Made by a program: the position numbers and the translations under genes
The notes under the pieces: generated by a model
What the model was told of the DNA's origin: nothing
Seen by the model: only the letters and a program-made list of their open reading frames with translations
Databases searched by the model: none
Shown: one piece after another, positions 8,428-17,170 of the stretch
Layout: the number at the start of each line of letters is the position of its first letter
How positions within the stretch are numbered: position 1 is the first letter of the stretch
DNA from: Verrucomicrobiia bacterium
GTDB taxonomy: Bacteria; Verrucomicrobiota; Verrucomicrobiia; Opitutales; Cerasicoccaceae
Length of the DNA stretch: 64,000 bases
Reading direction: 5' to 3'
Assembly (NCBI GenBank): GCA_030432235.1
Contig: JAUIHT010000007.1
Span: forward strand, 124,001-188,000

Positions 8428-9156
8428 TTATCCTTTGCGTGTTTGCCGCCAGCGGCGCAGCCCGGCAGCCCCAAGGGCTAACCCCGCCAGGCCCAGGACG
8501 GCTTCGGTGGGCTCCGGTACTTGTTTCGCTTTCAGGGTTTCGTTCGGCTCGGTGTTGTAAGCCCAATCGGTGAAGTAGATCGAGGCGTTGGGCAGGCCCG
8601 AGGCCTGGACGTTGACCCATCCGTAGTAAAAGTCGGCGCTTTCATCCAACCTGAAGCGGAAGCCGAGGGTGAAGTGTGCGAGGTGCGAAGTGGCAAAGGT
8701 GTTATTGGGGTAACTGCCGGCCAGAAAAATATAGGCCTGGCTTTCCAGGATGCCCGTCGTGGACTCGATGATCTTGACGGGGTTATAATAGCCCCAGGTG
8801 AAGGGAATATCGCCCGAGGGTACTGCTGCGGTGATGGTCTCGCCGGAGTTGAACCATGCAAAGCGATAACCTTCCGTGACAAAGCCGGCGCCTGTATTCT
8901 GGATACCCGTCCGCTGGATTTTGGCGTTGTTTTGCCAGAAGGTGCTCGAACGGAGAAAGACGAAATCGTCACGTCCATCCAAATCAATGTCCCAGTTGAT
9001 GGTGGTGTTGGCTGCGTTCAAAACCACCCCGGGCGCGTTTCCGTCAGGTACGATATGGCGAATAATGGCATGCAGATCCTGGCCGGAGGATGCGGCCAGA
9101 AGGCCTATCATGGCGCCGCCGGATTGATTGAGAGAAACTTTCATTGGCATTTTCAA
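8428..9156 (-). CDS. PEP-CTERM sorting domain protein, exported, unknown function
   Basis: A 242-residue protein that ends with the tripartite PEP-CTERM sorting signal: VPEPTEAVLGL, a hydrophobic helix (AGLALGAAGL) and an Arg/Lys tail (RRWRQTRKG). Such proteins are exported and processed by an exosortase. The central part is predicted to be beta-rich, with DIDLDGRDDFVFLRSS resembling an FG-GAP-like or calcium-binding repeat, and FYYGWVNVQASG, a pattern I know from verrucomicrobial PEP-CTERM proteins. The N-terminus (MKMPMKVSLNQSGGAMIGLLAASSG) is not a clear classical signal peptide. The second methionine pair is an alternative start. Function is unknown. Confidence 0.8.
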   Translation of the reverse strand: MKMPMKVSLNQSGGAMIGLLAASSGQDLHAIIRHIVPDGNAPGVVLNAANTTINWDIDLDGRDDFVFLRSSTFWQNNAKIQRTGIQNTGAGFVTEGYRFAWFNSGETITAAVPSGDIPFTWGYYNPVKIIESTTGILESQAYIFLAGSYPNNTFATSHLAHFTLGFRFRLDESADFYYGWVNVQASGLPNASIYFTDWAYNTEPNETLKAKQVPEPTEAVLGLAGLALGAAGLRRWRQTRKG

Positions 9157-9185
9157 ATCTAAGAGTGATTATTGAATCAAGAGCT

Positions 9186-10532
9186 ATGAGCGACCAAGAA
9201 TATTTCGGCTTATTCTCCCCCGAGACCAAGAAGCCGTCTGATGATTCCGGGGAGGAAGCCACCGCGCGGCGTCCGCTGGCCGTGCGCATGCGCCCGCGCA
9301 ACCTCGGCGAGGTCATGGGGCACGAAAACCTGCTCGGTGAAGGCTCGCTCCTGCCCAAGCTCATCGCGGCGGACACCTTCGGCAGCCTGCTCTTTTACGG
9401 GCCGCCCGGCTGCGGCAAGACCACCCTCGCGGAGGTTATTGCCCACGAGACGGGCAGCCGCTGCGTGCGGCTCAACGCCGTACTGTCCAACGTGGCGGAG
9501 CTGCGGGACGTCCTGCGTCTGGCGCGTCACCGCCCGGAGGACCGCACCATCCTTTTCATCGACGAAATCCACCGCTTCAACAAGGCCCAGCAAGACCTCC
9601 TCCTGCCCGACGTCGAGGCGGGGAACGTCCGTCTCATTGGCGCGACCACACATAACCCCGGCTTTTACGTCATCCCGCCGCTGCTCTCGCGCAGCCACCT
9701 CTTCCGGCTGGAGCCGCTGCCCGAAGATGCTGTCGTCAAGGTGCTGGCCAAAGCCCTGACGGATATCGAACGTGGCCTGGGCGCAACCAAGTGCACGGCC
9801 TCGGAGGATGTCCTGCGGGGCTTGGCAAAACTCTGTGACGGCGACCTCCGCCGCGCCTTGAACGCCCTCGAGACCCTCGCACTCAGCCAGCCCACTGGCA
9901 GCGTGATCAATGAGGAAGAGCTGGAAGCCTTCGCCCGCGAACGCCGCATCCGCTACGACGCCGACGAAGACGAGCACTACGACACCATCTCCGCCTTCAT
10001 CAAAAGCGTACGCGGCTCCGACCCCGACGCGGCGCTCTACTGGCTGGCCAAGATGCTCGAAGGCGGCGAGGACCCGCGCTTCATCGCCCGGCGGCTCATT
10101 ATCCTGGCCTCGGAGGACATCGGCTTGGCCGACTCCCGCGCGCTCCCACTGGCAACGGCCACCTTGCAGGCGGTAGACTTCGTCGGGATGCCCGAGGCAC
10201 AGTTGAGCCTCAGTCACTGCACGCTCTTCCTCGCGCTTTGCCCGAAAAGCAACTCCGCCACCGAGGCCATCGGGCGGGCCAAACGGGCGCTCAAGGAAAA
10301 CTCCGTCCAGCCTGTGCCGCTCTGGCTGCGCGACGCCCACACGAAGCTGAACAAGAAAATGGGCCACGGCGCAGGCTACCTTTACTCGCACGAATTTCCC
10401 GAGGCCATCTCGGGCCAGGAGTACCTGGAAAGCCCGTTGGAGCTTTACATTCCCAAGCAAAACGGCGCCGAGGCCTCCCTGGCCGAGCGCCTCGCCCACT
10501 ACCGAGCCCTCAAGAAAGAGCGGAAATCTTGA
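9186..10532 (+). CDS. rarA: replication-associated recombination protein A (RarA/MgsA AAA+ ATPase)
   Basis: RarA is a clamp-loader-like AAA+ ATPase that acts at stalled replication forks. The 448-residue protein has Walker [15 protein letters not shown], Walker [17 protein letters not shown], sensor 1 LIGATTHNP, an arginine-finger region LLSRSHLF, and the C-terminal tetramerisation part with [16 protein letters not shown] and [11 protein letters not shown]. The ATG at 9186 is chosen because [13 protein letters not shown] begins the conserved protein; an upstream in-frame ATG at 9144 overlaps the divergent gene. Codon use is typical of the G+C-rich left part of the window. It is divergent from the PEP-CTERM gene, leaving only about 30 bp for both promoters. 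Confidence 0.95.
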   Translation: MSDQEYFGLFSPETKKPSDDSGEEATARRPLAVRMRPRNLGEVMGHENLLGEGSLLPKLIAADTFGSLLFYGPPGCGKTTLAEVIAHETGSRCVRLNAVLSNVAELRDVLRLARHRPEDRTILFIDEIHRFNKAQQDLLLPDVEAGNVRLIGATTHNPGFYVIPPLLSRSHLFRLEPLPEDAVVKVLAKALTDIERGLGATKCTASEDVLRGLAKLCDGDLRRALNALETLALSQPTGSVINEEELEAFARERRIRYDADEDEHYDTISAFIKSVRGSDPDAALYWLAKMLEGGEDPRFIARRLIILASEDIGLADSRALPLATATLQAVDFVGMPEAQLSLSHCTLFLALCPKSNSATEAIGRAKRALKENSVQPVPLWLRDAHTKLNKKMGHGAGYLYSHEFPEAISGQEYLESPLELYIPKQNGAEASLAERLAHYRALKKERKS

Positions 10533-10564
10533 CACCCGCGCCCAAAAGTGGGACTATCCCACCT

Positions 10565-10798
10565 ATGTCGACGGCGATAGCAGACCAGAAAAAGCGCTTG
10601 GTATTGCCCAATGCCAAGCCTGGAGATGTTTTCGACATCCAGCAGCGGAGCGAAAACGAGTACATCCTCACGCGTCTGATTAAACCCGAACCGCGCAAAA
10701 AGATGACCGTGGAAGAAGTGCGGAAGGCCATTGAGAAGTCACCGCTGACTCCGGTCATGAGTTGGGAAGAACTGAAGAAAGAGACACGCGAGTTCTGA
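10565..10798 (+). CDS. AbrB/VapB-like antitoxin
   Basis: A 77-residue protein immediately upstream of a PIN-domain toxin. The N-terminal half (KKRLVLPNAKPGDVFDIQQRSENEYILTRL, residues 9-38) has the swapped-hairpin AbrB pattern used by VapB antitoxins to bind their own operator. The C-terminal half (MTVEEVRKAIEKSPLTPVMSWEELKKE, about residues 46-72) is the flexible tail expected to wrap the toxin. The stop codon overlaps the toxin start (TGATG), which couples translation. Antitoxin role is inferred from this gene order and domain pattern. A short distance after rarA suggests insertion of the pair behind a housekeeping gene. Confidence 0.82.
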   Translation: MSTAIADQKKRLVLPNAKPGDVFDIQQRSENEYILTRLIKPEPRKKMTVEEVRKAIEKSPLTPVMSWEELKKETREF

Positions 10799-11226
10799 TG
10801 CTACTCGATACCAATGTTCTCATCGCCGCCTTTTCGCCGGATGACCATTTTCACTCATGGGCCAGGCAACTAATTGAAAGCTTCCCCGAGGGCCAGGCTC
10901 TGGCCATTGATACAATCATACTGGCTGAAGTTTGCGTCGGTGACTCCTCCCCGAATACCGTAGCGCAGAGGATTCAATCCTGGGGCATTGAGTTACTCGA
11001 TTTGCCGCTCGCGGTAGCCCCGGTTGCCGCGACAGCCTATCGTCTTTGTCGAGAGCGACGCAGCCAGCAGAGCGGCGAACCGGGCTCCCGTATACCACTG
11101 CCAGACTTTCTTATCGGCGCTCACGCCAGCGTACGGCGAATTCCTTTGGCCACAGCGGATATTGGACGCTACGCCACCTATTTTCCCGAAGTGCAGTTGA
11201 TCGTCCCACCGAACTTACCACACTAG
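10798..11226 (+). CDS. PIN-domain toxin (VapC-like ribonuclease)
   Basis: A 142-residue PIN-domain protein. The acidic residues that hold the catalytic magnesium are visible: LLDTNVLIAAFSPDD at the N-terminus, the Glu of TIILAEVCVG, the Asp of LPDFLIGAHA and the Asp of LATADIGRYA. VapC toxins cleave tRNA or rRNA when released from their antitoxin; the target here cannot be predicted. The ATG at 10798 overlaps the antitoxin stop by one base; a longer upstream reading in the same frame lies inside the antitoxin gene and is rejected. Length and motif order are normal, so the toxin appears intact. Confidence 0.87.
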   Translation: MLLDTNVLIAAFSPDDHFHSWARQLIESFPEGQALAIDTIILAEVCVGDSSPNTVAQRIQSWGIELLDLPLAVAPVAATAYRLCRERRSQQSGEPGSRIPLPDFLIGAHASVRRIPLATADIGRYATYFPEVQLIVPPNLPH

Positions 11227-11227
11227 C

Positions 11228-12451
11228 ATGATACTGATTGCCCTTCTTGTTCTGCTGGCCTGGTTGTATCTGGCCTTTGCCCACGGCCGTTTCTGGGAGG
11301 CAACCATCCCGGAGCCAGCCCCCGAGCCGTCGAAGTGGCCGTCCGTGGTAGCGGTCGTGCCCGCGCGTAACGAGGCCGAAACCATCCAGGAAACCGTCCG
11401 CGGCATTCTCGGGCAGGATTACCCCGGCACGCTGTCGCTGGTAGTGGTGGACGACCACAGCGAGGACAACACCGGCCACCTGGCATTCCTCGCCTCGCAG
11501 CAAATCAGCAAGGCCGACCGCATCACCATCCTCAAAGGCCAGCCGCTGGCGGATGGCTGGGTGGGCAAGGTCTGGGCCATGCACCAGGGCTGGGAGGAGG
11601 CTTCGAAGGTCGCCCCGGACTTCATCTGGTTCACCGATGCCGACATCGCACACGAGCCCCACGCCCTGCGCGGGCTGGTGGCCCGAGCCGTTGACGAGGA
11701 TCGCGGCCTGACCTCCACCATGGTCGAACTGCGCTGCGAGGACTTTTGGGAAAAAGCGCTCGTGCCTGCCTTCGTCTACTTCTTCAAGCTGCTCTACCCC
11801 TTCCGCTGGGTCAACGACCCGCACAAGAAAACCGCCGGTGCCGCCGGCGGCAGCATGCTGGCCCGGCAAAGTGTTCTGGAGAAAATCAAAGGCCCAGCCG
11901 CCATCAAGGGCGCGCTCATCGACGACTGCGCCTTCGCCAAGGCCATTCAGAACACCGGCGGTACGCTGTCGTTGAATTTGACCTGCGACAGCTACAGTCT
12001 GCGTGGCTACCCCCGCGCCTCCGACGCCTGGAACACCATCGCACGCACCGCCTATACCCAGCTCGGTTACAATCCATGGGCTCTGGCCGGGAGCGTCGTG
12101 GGCCTGGCGCTGCTCTTTATTTTCCCGTCATTGCTGATCGGCTGCTATCTGGCAGCGTTCGTCATCATTGCCGACGCACACTGGGCCCTCGGCATAAACG
12201 TGGAGCTCCCCACCTTTGGCAAGCTGCTCTGGTTTTCCCTGCCTCTGGTTATCTCCGTAATTACCAACTGTATTATCGCGCTCAGTTTTCGGCCTGTTGT
12301 CCGGTTCTACGGCCTTCGTCTGCGCTGGGCGTTTATCCTACCCATCATCACTATCTTTTATCTCGGGGCCACGCTGGACTCCGCCCGACGCTACCATCGC
12401 GGCTCGGGAGGACGTTGGAAGGGGCGTACCGTGGAACGGTCAATACCCTAA
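11228..12451 (+). CDS. glycosyltransferase family 2, HpnB-like
   Basis: A 407-residue GT-A glycosyltransferase with an N-terminal membrane helix (LIALLVLLAWLYLAFAHGRFW), the nucleotide-sugar site VVAVVPARNEAETI, LVVVDDHSEDNT, the DXD-like FTDADIAH, and acceptor-side QXXRW-like positions replaced by SLRGYPRASDAWNTIARTAY. Three or four hydrophobic helices close the C-terminus. The N-terminal HGRFW sequence and overall layout match the hopene-associated glycosyltransferase HpnB, so a role in hopanoid or other membrane-lipid glycosylation is likely, but no other hopanoid gene is present in the window to support it. It starts 1 nt after the toxin stop without shared function being implied. Confidence 0.85.
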   Translation: MILIALLVLLAWLYLAFAHGRFWEATIPEPAPEPSKWPSVVAVVPARNEAETIQETVRGILGQDYPGTLSLVVVDDHSEDNTGHLAFLASQQISKADRITILKGQPLADGWVGKVWAMHQGWEEASKVAPDFIWFTDADIAHEPHALRGLVARAVDEDRGLTSTMVELRCEDFWEKALVPAFVYFFKLLYPFRWVNDPHKKTAGAAGGSMLARQSVLEKIKGPAAIKGALIDDCAFAKAIQNTGGTLSLNLTCDSYSLRGYPRASDAWNTIARTAYTQLGYNPWALAGSVVGLALLFIFPSLLIGCYLAAFVIIADAHWALGINVELPTFGKLLWFSLPLVISVITNCIIALSFRPVVRFYGLRLRWAFILPIITIFYLGATLDSARRYHRGSGGRWKGRTVERSIP

Positions 12452-12522
12452 AAATCGGGTAACATTACCGGGCAAGGCCCTAAGGCATTGACGCATCTTT
12501 GGCGGTATTATAAGTAAACGTC

Positions 12523-13113
12523 ATGAAGTGCGTACTGTATCTATCTCTGCTTTGTGTGCTGACGACTCATGCCTTCGGGTTCGTCGTAATCACGGTCGAC
12601 ATCAGCAATCCCAGCGCGGTCACCTTCACCGCGACTGATAACAACTCGACCATCGACGCGGGGTTAAACTCTATTGCCGGAATTTCGCTGATCGATTTCC
12701 TGCCCGGCAACACGCAATCGCTGGACGGCGACGTGGATTCCGGCTCCATGGACATTCTCGATACCACGGTGGGCTCCGGCACCCGGATTGCCCTAGACCG
12801 GTACTACTCCGAAAACGGCTCCGGCTACTCACTTCTGGACCTGAGCTTTTACAGTCTGACCAATCACAACACTGAAGTCAGCACGACCGAGCCTGCCTTG
12901 ACCGGAGTGCTCACTCTCGATCTAAATGGGCTCACCCTACCCGCTTCCGGGAGCTCGGGTTCGGTTACGATGGGCTCGCGATCCTTTGCCGGTACGCATA
13001 CTTTCGGTACATACAATGTCGTTCCGGAGCCGGGCGCTTTCGCGGCTATTGCCGGGCTTCTGGGTCTGCTTTATGTAAGTGCCAAACGGTGGCGCAATCG
13101 CAAAGGCCTCTAA
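12523..13113 (+). CDS. PEP-CTERM sorting domain protein, exported
   Basis: A 196-residue protein with a clear signal peptide (CVLYLSLLCVLTTHAFGF) and a C-terminal PEP-CTERM signal: VVPEPGAFAAIAGLLGLL followed by a Lys/Arg-rich end (AKRWRNRKGL). The body is rich in Ser, Thr, Asn and Asp and probably a beta-sandwich, but I recognise no enzymatic motif. Such proteins are thought to be placed at the cell surface or in the extracellular matrix by an exosortase. The stop codon overlaps that of the convergent downstream gene by 4 bp (CTAA read in both directions), so no terminator separates them. Confidence 0.82.
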   Translation: MKCVLYLSLLCVLTTHAFGFVVITVDISNPSAVTFTATDNNSTIDAGLNSIAGISLIDFLPGNTQSLDGDVDSGSMDILDTTVGSGTRIALDRYYSENGSGYSLLDLSFYSLTNHNTEVSTTEPALTGVLTLDLNGLTLPASGSSGSVTMGSRSFAGTHTFGTYNVVPEPGAFAAIAGLLGLLYVSAKRWRNRKGL

Positions 13114-13925
13114 TCCTTGAAGTAGTAGGACAAATCCCAGTCCCGGATGCGCTTCATCTGCTCCGCCGTGCCGAAGTAGACGCCGCCGAAGGCCTGACCA
13201 CTCTCTGCCGGATAAAAGCTGACGTGTAGGTAGCCGTCCTGGGGAATCATTAATCGCAACTCGAACTCGCCTTCGCCTTGGGAAATCGCCTTCTTCTGGC
13301 CCGGCTGCACTTCCACTGAATCACGCGTCTTCGTCTGGGTCACGAACAGGGAGAGCTTCGCCGACTGACGACTCTCCAGCGCGTAGCGCCCGCGCACAAT
13401 CACCGTATCAGGCACCTTGAAATTCGGCGAGGTCGCCTCCACCGACGTGATGGCGATGGTGTCACCCGGTCGAAAGAGGCTCGGCCCGAGGGTAAATTCC
13501 ACTGGATTCAAAAGAGCCAGTATTTTTAAGCCGGTTGCGATGGATTGGCGTCCGGGATTCTCATCCTCACTCGACAGATTGGGAATATGCAACAGCTCGT
13601 AATGTGCGTCTTCAATAACCAGCATACGAAACGACTTCCCAACCAAATCGTCTTTATCCGGGTCCCAAAGTGTAATGGTTCGCTCGACCTCCAACTTCTC
13701 GTCGCCGATTTGCTCAACATACACTTCCAGATATTTGCTGTCCTTATGATGCTCGGGCTGGTGCTCATGTATTTGCCCCACAATATCAATCACCTCTCCT
13801 AAAGGGACCCCCAATTCACCGATAAGCACATAATCATGGCCGATTGATGAGGCTTCTATGGGCTTCGCATCCTCATAGAAAGGATTTCCGCCGAAGACGA
13901 GTAGGAGTGATACCAGAGAAAGCAT
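13110..13925 (-). CDS. hypothetical exported protein
   Basis: A 271-residue protein I do not recognise. The N-terminus (MLSLVSLLLVFGG) is a short hydrophobic segment that may be a signal peptide. The rest is soluble, mixed in charge and probably beta-rich, with two stretches that read like immunoglobulin-like strands (LFRPGDTIAITSVEAT and VPDTVIVRGRYALES). A His-rich patch (IHEHQPEHHKDSKYL) could bind metal. It is convergent with the PEP-CTERM gene and divergent from the HIT gene. Base composition is slightly lower in G+C than that of its neighbours. No function is proposed. Confidence 0.65.
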   Translation of the reverse strand: MLSLVSLLLVFGGNPFYEDAKPIEASSIGHDYVLIGELGVPLGEVIDIVGQIHEHQPEHHKDSKYLEVYVEQIGDEKLEVERTITLWDPDKDDLVGKSFRMLVIEDAHYELLHIPNLSSEDENPGRQSIATGLKILALLNPVEFTLGPSLFRPGDTIAITSVEATSPNFKVPDTVIVRGRYALESRQSAKLSLFVTQTKTRDSVEVQPGQKKAISQGEGEFELRLMIPQDGYLHVSFYPAESGQAFGGVYFGTAEQMKRIRDWDLSYYFKD

Positions 13926-14006
13926 GATGTATTAGACATATTCTATCAGTAATGGTTTCACCGCTTTTCGCTTTCAGCTTTCAGCTTTTCGCTTCAAGCT
14001 CTTCCC

Positions 14007-14339
14007 ATGACCCTCTTTGAGAAAATCATGGCCGGGGAAATCCCGGGAACCTTTGAGCATCAGGACGACCTCTGCGTGGCCATTCGGGATATCGACCCGA
14101 AGGCGCCAACGCACCTGCTGGTCATCCCGCGCAAGCCCATCCCCCGCGTCGGCGAAGCATCCGAAGAGGACAGCGCACTTCTCGGCCATCTCCTCAGTGT
14201 GGCGGGAAAACTCGGCAACAAATTCGGGCCCGACGGCTTCCGGGTCGTCATCAATAACGGCCCGGACGGCGGCGAGGCCGTCCCGCATCTGCACGTGCAT
14301 GTCCTGGCCGGACGCGCCCTGGCCTGGCCTCCGGGATAA
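14007..14339 (+). CDS. HIT family nucleotide-binding protein (HinT-like)
   Basis: A 110-residue histidine-triad protein. The active-site motif HLHVHVLAGR is at the C-terminus, with the family's N-terminal TLFEKIMAGEIPG and the nucleotide contact region HLLVIPRKPIPRV. HinT-type proteins hydrolyse adenosine phosphoramidates or acyl-adenylates as dimers. Length is typical. About 80 bp upstream lies a run of short direct repeats built on CTTTCAGCTTT and GCTTTTCGCTT, of unknown meaning. The downstream palindrome at 14385-14446 could terminate this transcript. Confidence 0.94.
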   Translation: MTLFEKIMAGEIPGTFEHQDDLCVAIRDIDPKAPTHLLVIPRKPIPRVGEASEEDSALLGHLLSVAGKLGNKFGPDGFRVVINNGPDGGEAVPHLHVHVLAGRALAWPPG

Positions 14340-14384
14340 GCAAAGCGAGGCCTTGCCTACTACTCGATTTTCCCAAGGGGATTT

Positions 14385-14446
14385 GTAGGAGAGGCTTTAT
14401 GCCTCGACACGCGCTCATACGTGTCGAGGCATAAAGCCTCTCCTAC
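14385..14446. repeat. long perfect palindrome (REP-like or bidirectional terminator)
   Basis: Two 26-nt arms (14385-14410 and 14421-14446) are exact reverse complements separated by a 10-nt loop. The arms begin GTAGGAGAGGCTTTATGCC and resemble in style the REP/BIME palindromes of other bacteria, which begin GTAGGAGCGG. It sits between the convergent HIT and isomerase genes, where a stem of this strength would stop or protect transcripts from both sides. No U-run follows immediately. A second small hairpin (AGGGGTGTAGCCCCT) follows it at about 14452-14466. Confidence 0.85.
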
Positions 14447-14467
14447 GATAAAGGGGTGTAGCCCCTG

Positions 14468-15229
14468 CTAGCTGACTAGATTCGCCGAGATGTAATCGAA
14501 GGACATCTTGAGCGAGTCGAAGGGATCGCCGGGAGTGCGGTCCTGCTCGACGATGAACCACTCGCAGCCGGAGGCTTCGCCTTCCTTGATGATACCGGCA
14601 AAGTCGAGGTTACCGTTGCCGACCTCGGCCATGTCGATCTCGTTTTTCTCGTTGATCTTGAAGTCCTTGAGGTGAAGCAGAGGCAGGCGGCCCTTGAGCT
14701 TCTTGCACCAGGCCACCGGGTCGGCGCCACCGTACTGCACCCAGTAGGTGTCGATTTCGCCGTCAATGGGGATGCTGTCGTAAATGATATCCATGATGGT
14801 CTTGCCGCCCATCTTGCGGAACTCGACGTGGTGATTGTGGTAGGTCAGCACCTGACCGGCTGCCTTGAGCACCTCGGTGGCCTTGCCCAAGTCGTCAATC
14901 AACGACTTCACGGACTCCTCGCTGCCAAAGTCCACCCCGCTCGGATAGGGATAGGCGGTGTACTTGCAGTTCAGCGCGGCCAGCTTTTCGACCACCTTTT
15001 CCGGCTCCGTGCGAATGAGATCGCTCGCCTCGTGCGTCGCGCAAATCGTCAGGCCATTGTCGGCGGCGATTTTCAGAAGCGCATCGGGCTCGATTGGGCC
15101 CAAAGCGCTGGCCTGCACGGCTTTATAGCCCATCGCGGCTACCTTCTCGAAAGACTTGGCGATATCCTCGGGGGTCTTGCAGAAATCGCGGAGTGTATAA
15201 AGTTGGACAGCAACTTGTTCAATTTTCAT
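14468..15229 (-). CDS. sugar phosphate isomerase/epimerase family protein (AP endonuclease 2-like TIM barrel)
   Basis: A 253-residue TIM-barrel protein of the xylose-isomerase-like superfamily. It shows QLYTLRDF at strand 1, GYKAVQAS, LTICATHEA, LTYHNHHVEF, the metal-ligand strand DTYWVQYGGADP, LLHLKDFK and a terminal EWFIVEQDRT, positions where such enzymes bind a divalent metal through Glu, Asp, His and Glu. Members isomerise or epimerise sugars or inositols; the substrate is unknown. The ATG at 15229, with GGAAGG just upstream, is preferred to one at 15283. No sugar-use gene is adjacent to refine the prediction. Confidence 0.85.
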   Translation of the reverse strand: MKIEQVAVQLYTLRDFCKTPEDIAKSFEKVAAMGYKAVQASALGPIEPDALLKIAADNGLTICATHEASDLIRTEPEKVVEKLAALNCKYTAYPYPSGVDFGSEESVKSLIDDLGKATEVLKAAGQVLTYHNHHVEFRKMGGKTIMDIIYDSIPIDGEIDTYWVQYGGADPVAWCKKLKGRLPLLHLKDFKINEKNEIDMAEVGNGNLDFAGIIKEGEASGCEWFIVEQDRTPGDPFDSLKMSFDYISANLVS

Positions 15230-15386
15230 AGCCTTCCAGAAATGCCCTACACGTGTAGGGCTATCAATAAAAAAGTACATCAAAAACCTCAGAATATGCC
15301 GAAATACTCTGAACGCACCAAGACAGATTCAGGTATTGCGCGCGGGCGGGAACTAACCTTTGTTCTACCTTTTCAAAAGACAAACA

Positions 15387-16406
15387 TTGAGCGAGCAGGA
15401 AACAATCGTCCAGGACGCCATCCGCGTCGAAGGCCTGAGCAAGCGTTATGGCAAGCTCAAGGCAATCGAAAGCATCAGCTTTAGCGTGGAGCGCGGGCAG
15501 GTAGTCGGCTTTCTAGGGCCCAACGGTGCAGGCAAAAGCACGACCATGCGCATCCTCTGCGGGTTGATGCCGGCCAGCTCCGGGCGTGCCTACATTTGCG
15601 GCATTCCGGTGGCCAGCCACCCCAACGAGATCAAGCGCCGCATCGGCTACATGCCCGAGCACAATCCCCTGCCCTCGGACATGCGCGTCATCGAATACCT
15701 GCGCTACCGCGGCCGTCTGCGGGAAATCCCCCGCCGTGAACTCAAGGCCCGCGTGGACGAGGCCATGGAGGTCTGCGACCTTCACCGCAAGGCCCGACGA
15801 CGCCTCATCGGCTCTCTCTCCAAAGGCTACCGGCAGCGCGTAGGCATTGCCGACGCCATCCTGGCCAATCCGGAAGTCATCATCATGGACGAGCCCACCA
15901 TCGGCCTGGACCCGCATCAAATTTTAGCCATTCGCAAGCTCATCGACTCCCTGCGGGGCCGGATGACGGTCATCATCTCCAGCCACATTCTGCCCGAGAT
16001 CGAACTGGTCTGCGATCGCGTCATCATCATCAACCAGGGCCGCCTCGTCGCCGCCGGCGAACCCGCCAAGCTGCGCCGGGAGTTTGTGACCAAGCGCAAC
16101 TACCGCCTGCGCGCCCGGGGCAGTGAAAGCGAAATGCGCTCCGCGCTGCTCAAGGTCTGCCCGAGCGTAAGGATCGAGGCCGTGGGGCCCGTCAGCGCCA
16201 CCGGCCATCGCGAGTTCCTCCTCGAAACGGATCGCGACAGCACCGAGCCCGAAGACCTGATGCATGCCCTGGCCGACCCCAAACTCGGCCTGAGCGAATT
16301 CTCGCGTCAGCGAGCCACCCTCGAAGACATTTTTATGGCAGCGACCAAACGCAGCTGGGACGAAACCGCCGCCCCCTTCCCCGGCAACAACTCCGCCAAA
16401 GCCTGA
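15387..16406 (+). CDS. ABC transporter ATP-binding protein (GldA/CcmA type)
   Basis: A 339-residue ABC ATPase with Walker A GFLGPNGAGKSTTMRIL, Q-loop region RIGYMPEHNPL, signature LSKGYRQRVGIADAIL, Walker B VIIMDEPTIGLDP and the switch histidine SSHIL. A C-terminal extension of about 100 residues follows and ends LEDIFMAATKR, as in ABC-2 exporters. No ATG precedes the conserved region, so the start is probably the TTG at 15387 or another at 15360. It overlaps the permease start by one base. With the next four genes it forms a transporter cluster of the gliding-motility-like GldA/F/G type that is common outside gliding bacteria; the substrate is unknown. Confidence 0.9.
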   Translation: MSEQETIVQDAIRVEGLSKRYGKLKAIESISFSVERGQVVGFLGPNGAGKSTTMRILCGLMPASSGRAYICGIPVASHPNEIKRRIGYMPEHNPLPSDMRVIEYLRYRGRLREIPRRELKARVDEAMEVCDLHRKARRRLIGSLSKGYRQRVGIADAILANPEVIIMDEPTIGLDPHQILAIRKLIDSLRGRMTVIISSHILPEIELVCDRVIIINQGRLVAAGEPAKLRREFVTKRNYRLRARGSESEMRSALLKVCPSVRIEAVGPVSATGHREFLLETDRDSTEPEDLMHALADPKLGLSEFSRQRATLEDIFMAATKRSWDETAAPFPGNNSAKA

Positions 16407-17170
16407 TGCGTCATTTTCTCCATTTGCTTGTCCACGAAATCCGGATGCTCTGGATCAGCCCGGCCACCTATGTGGCGGCCATCCTTTTCCTCATCCTGAT
16501 GGCGTTCATCTACGTGTTCTACCTCTATTACGGGAGCATTGGCACTCAGGATGTGCTGGTCTCGGAGTGGTTTTTCCAGTCCTTCTTCTGGCCCGTCTTT
16601 TTCATGGTGCCACTGCTGACCATGCGCAGCCTGGCTGAAGAACGCCGCCTGGGCACCCTCGAGTCTCTGATGACCACGCCGGCGACGGCCTTCCAAATCG
16701 TCGTGAGCAAGTTCATCGCGATTTACCTGTTTTATATCGGTATCTGGGCGCTGACGCTGGCCTTTCCTTACATCGTCGCCTACTTCGAGCCCGGCCTGGC
16801 CGAGGAAGGCCGCCTGCTCGACAAGGCCAGTCTGCTGGGTGGATTCCTTTTTGTCGCCCTCAGCGGCACACTCTACATCGCCCTGGGCCTCTTTACCAGC
16901 AGCCTGACCCGCAGTCAGCTGGTGGCGGGCATGCTGTGCTTCAGCCTTCTTTTCGTTATCATCGTAAGCGGCCAATTGCTCATGAAGCTGCCCATCGCCG
17001 AGTTCAAAGCCCTGTCCTGGGCGGGCGAGCCACTGGAGTACCTGCGCACCTTCAAGCATCTGGAGGATTTCAGTCGCGGCATCATCGACACGCGCCCTTT
17101 CGTGCTTTACCTCAGTAACGCCATGCTGCTGGTGGGCCTGACCACCCTGACCGTGGAGGCACGCGCATGA
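16406..17170 (+). CDS. ABC-2 type permease (GldF-like)
   Basis: A 254-residue membrane protein with six predicted helices. The N-terminal cytoplasmic stretch LLVHEIRMLWISPATYVAAILFLI is here at residues 7-30, and the coupling-helix region LAEERRLGTLESLMTTPATAFQIVVSKF at about 72-99 is the usual ABC-2 pattern. It pairs with the upstream ATPase (1-bp overlap) and the downstream GldG-like protein (4-bp overlap), so all three are translationally coupled. The cluster resembles the GldAFG ABC system of Bacteroidetes, but gliding is not implied because such clusters are widespread in Verrucomicrobia and Planctomycetes. Confidence 0.9.
   Translation: MRHFLHLLVHEIRMLWISPATYVAAILFLILMAFIYVFYLYYGSIGTQDVLVSEWFFQSFFWPVFFMVPLLTMRSLAEERRLGTLESLMTTPATAFQIVVSKFIAIYLFYIGIWALTLAFPYIVAYFEPGLAEEGRLLDKASLLGGFLFVALSGTLYIALGLFTSSLTRSQLVAGMLCFSLLFVIIVSGQLLMKLPIAEFKALSWAGEPLEYLRTFKHLEDFSRGIIDTRPFVLYLSNAMLLVGLTTLTVEARA

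Noticed and set aside
9210-10535. 441-codon minus-strand open frame opposite rarA
   Set aside because: Antisense of a recognised AAA+ ATPase with clear Walker motifs; no start signal or domain on the minus strand.
12452-12522. CGGGTAACATTACCGGG and GGGCAAGGCCC as a terminator after the glycosyltransferase
   Set aside because: The stem is imperfect, there is no U-run, and a TATTATAAG promoter-like box overlaps the area.
13950-14003. Cluster of CTTTCAGCTTT direct repeats before the HIT gene as a possible CRISPR or regulatory array
   Set aside because: The units are only about 10 nt, without spacers; probably slippage.
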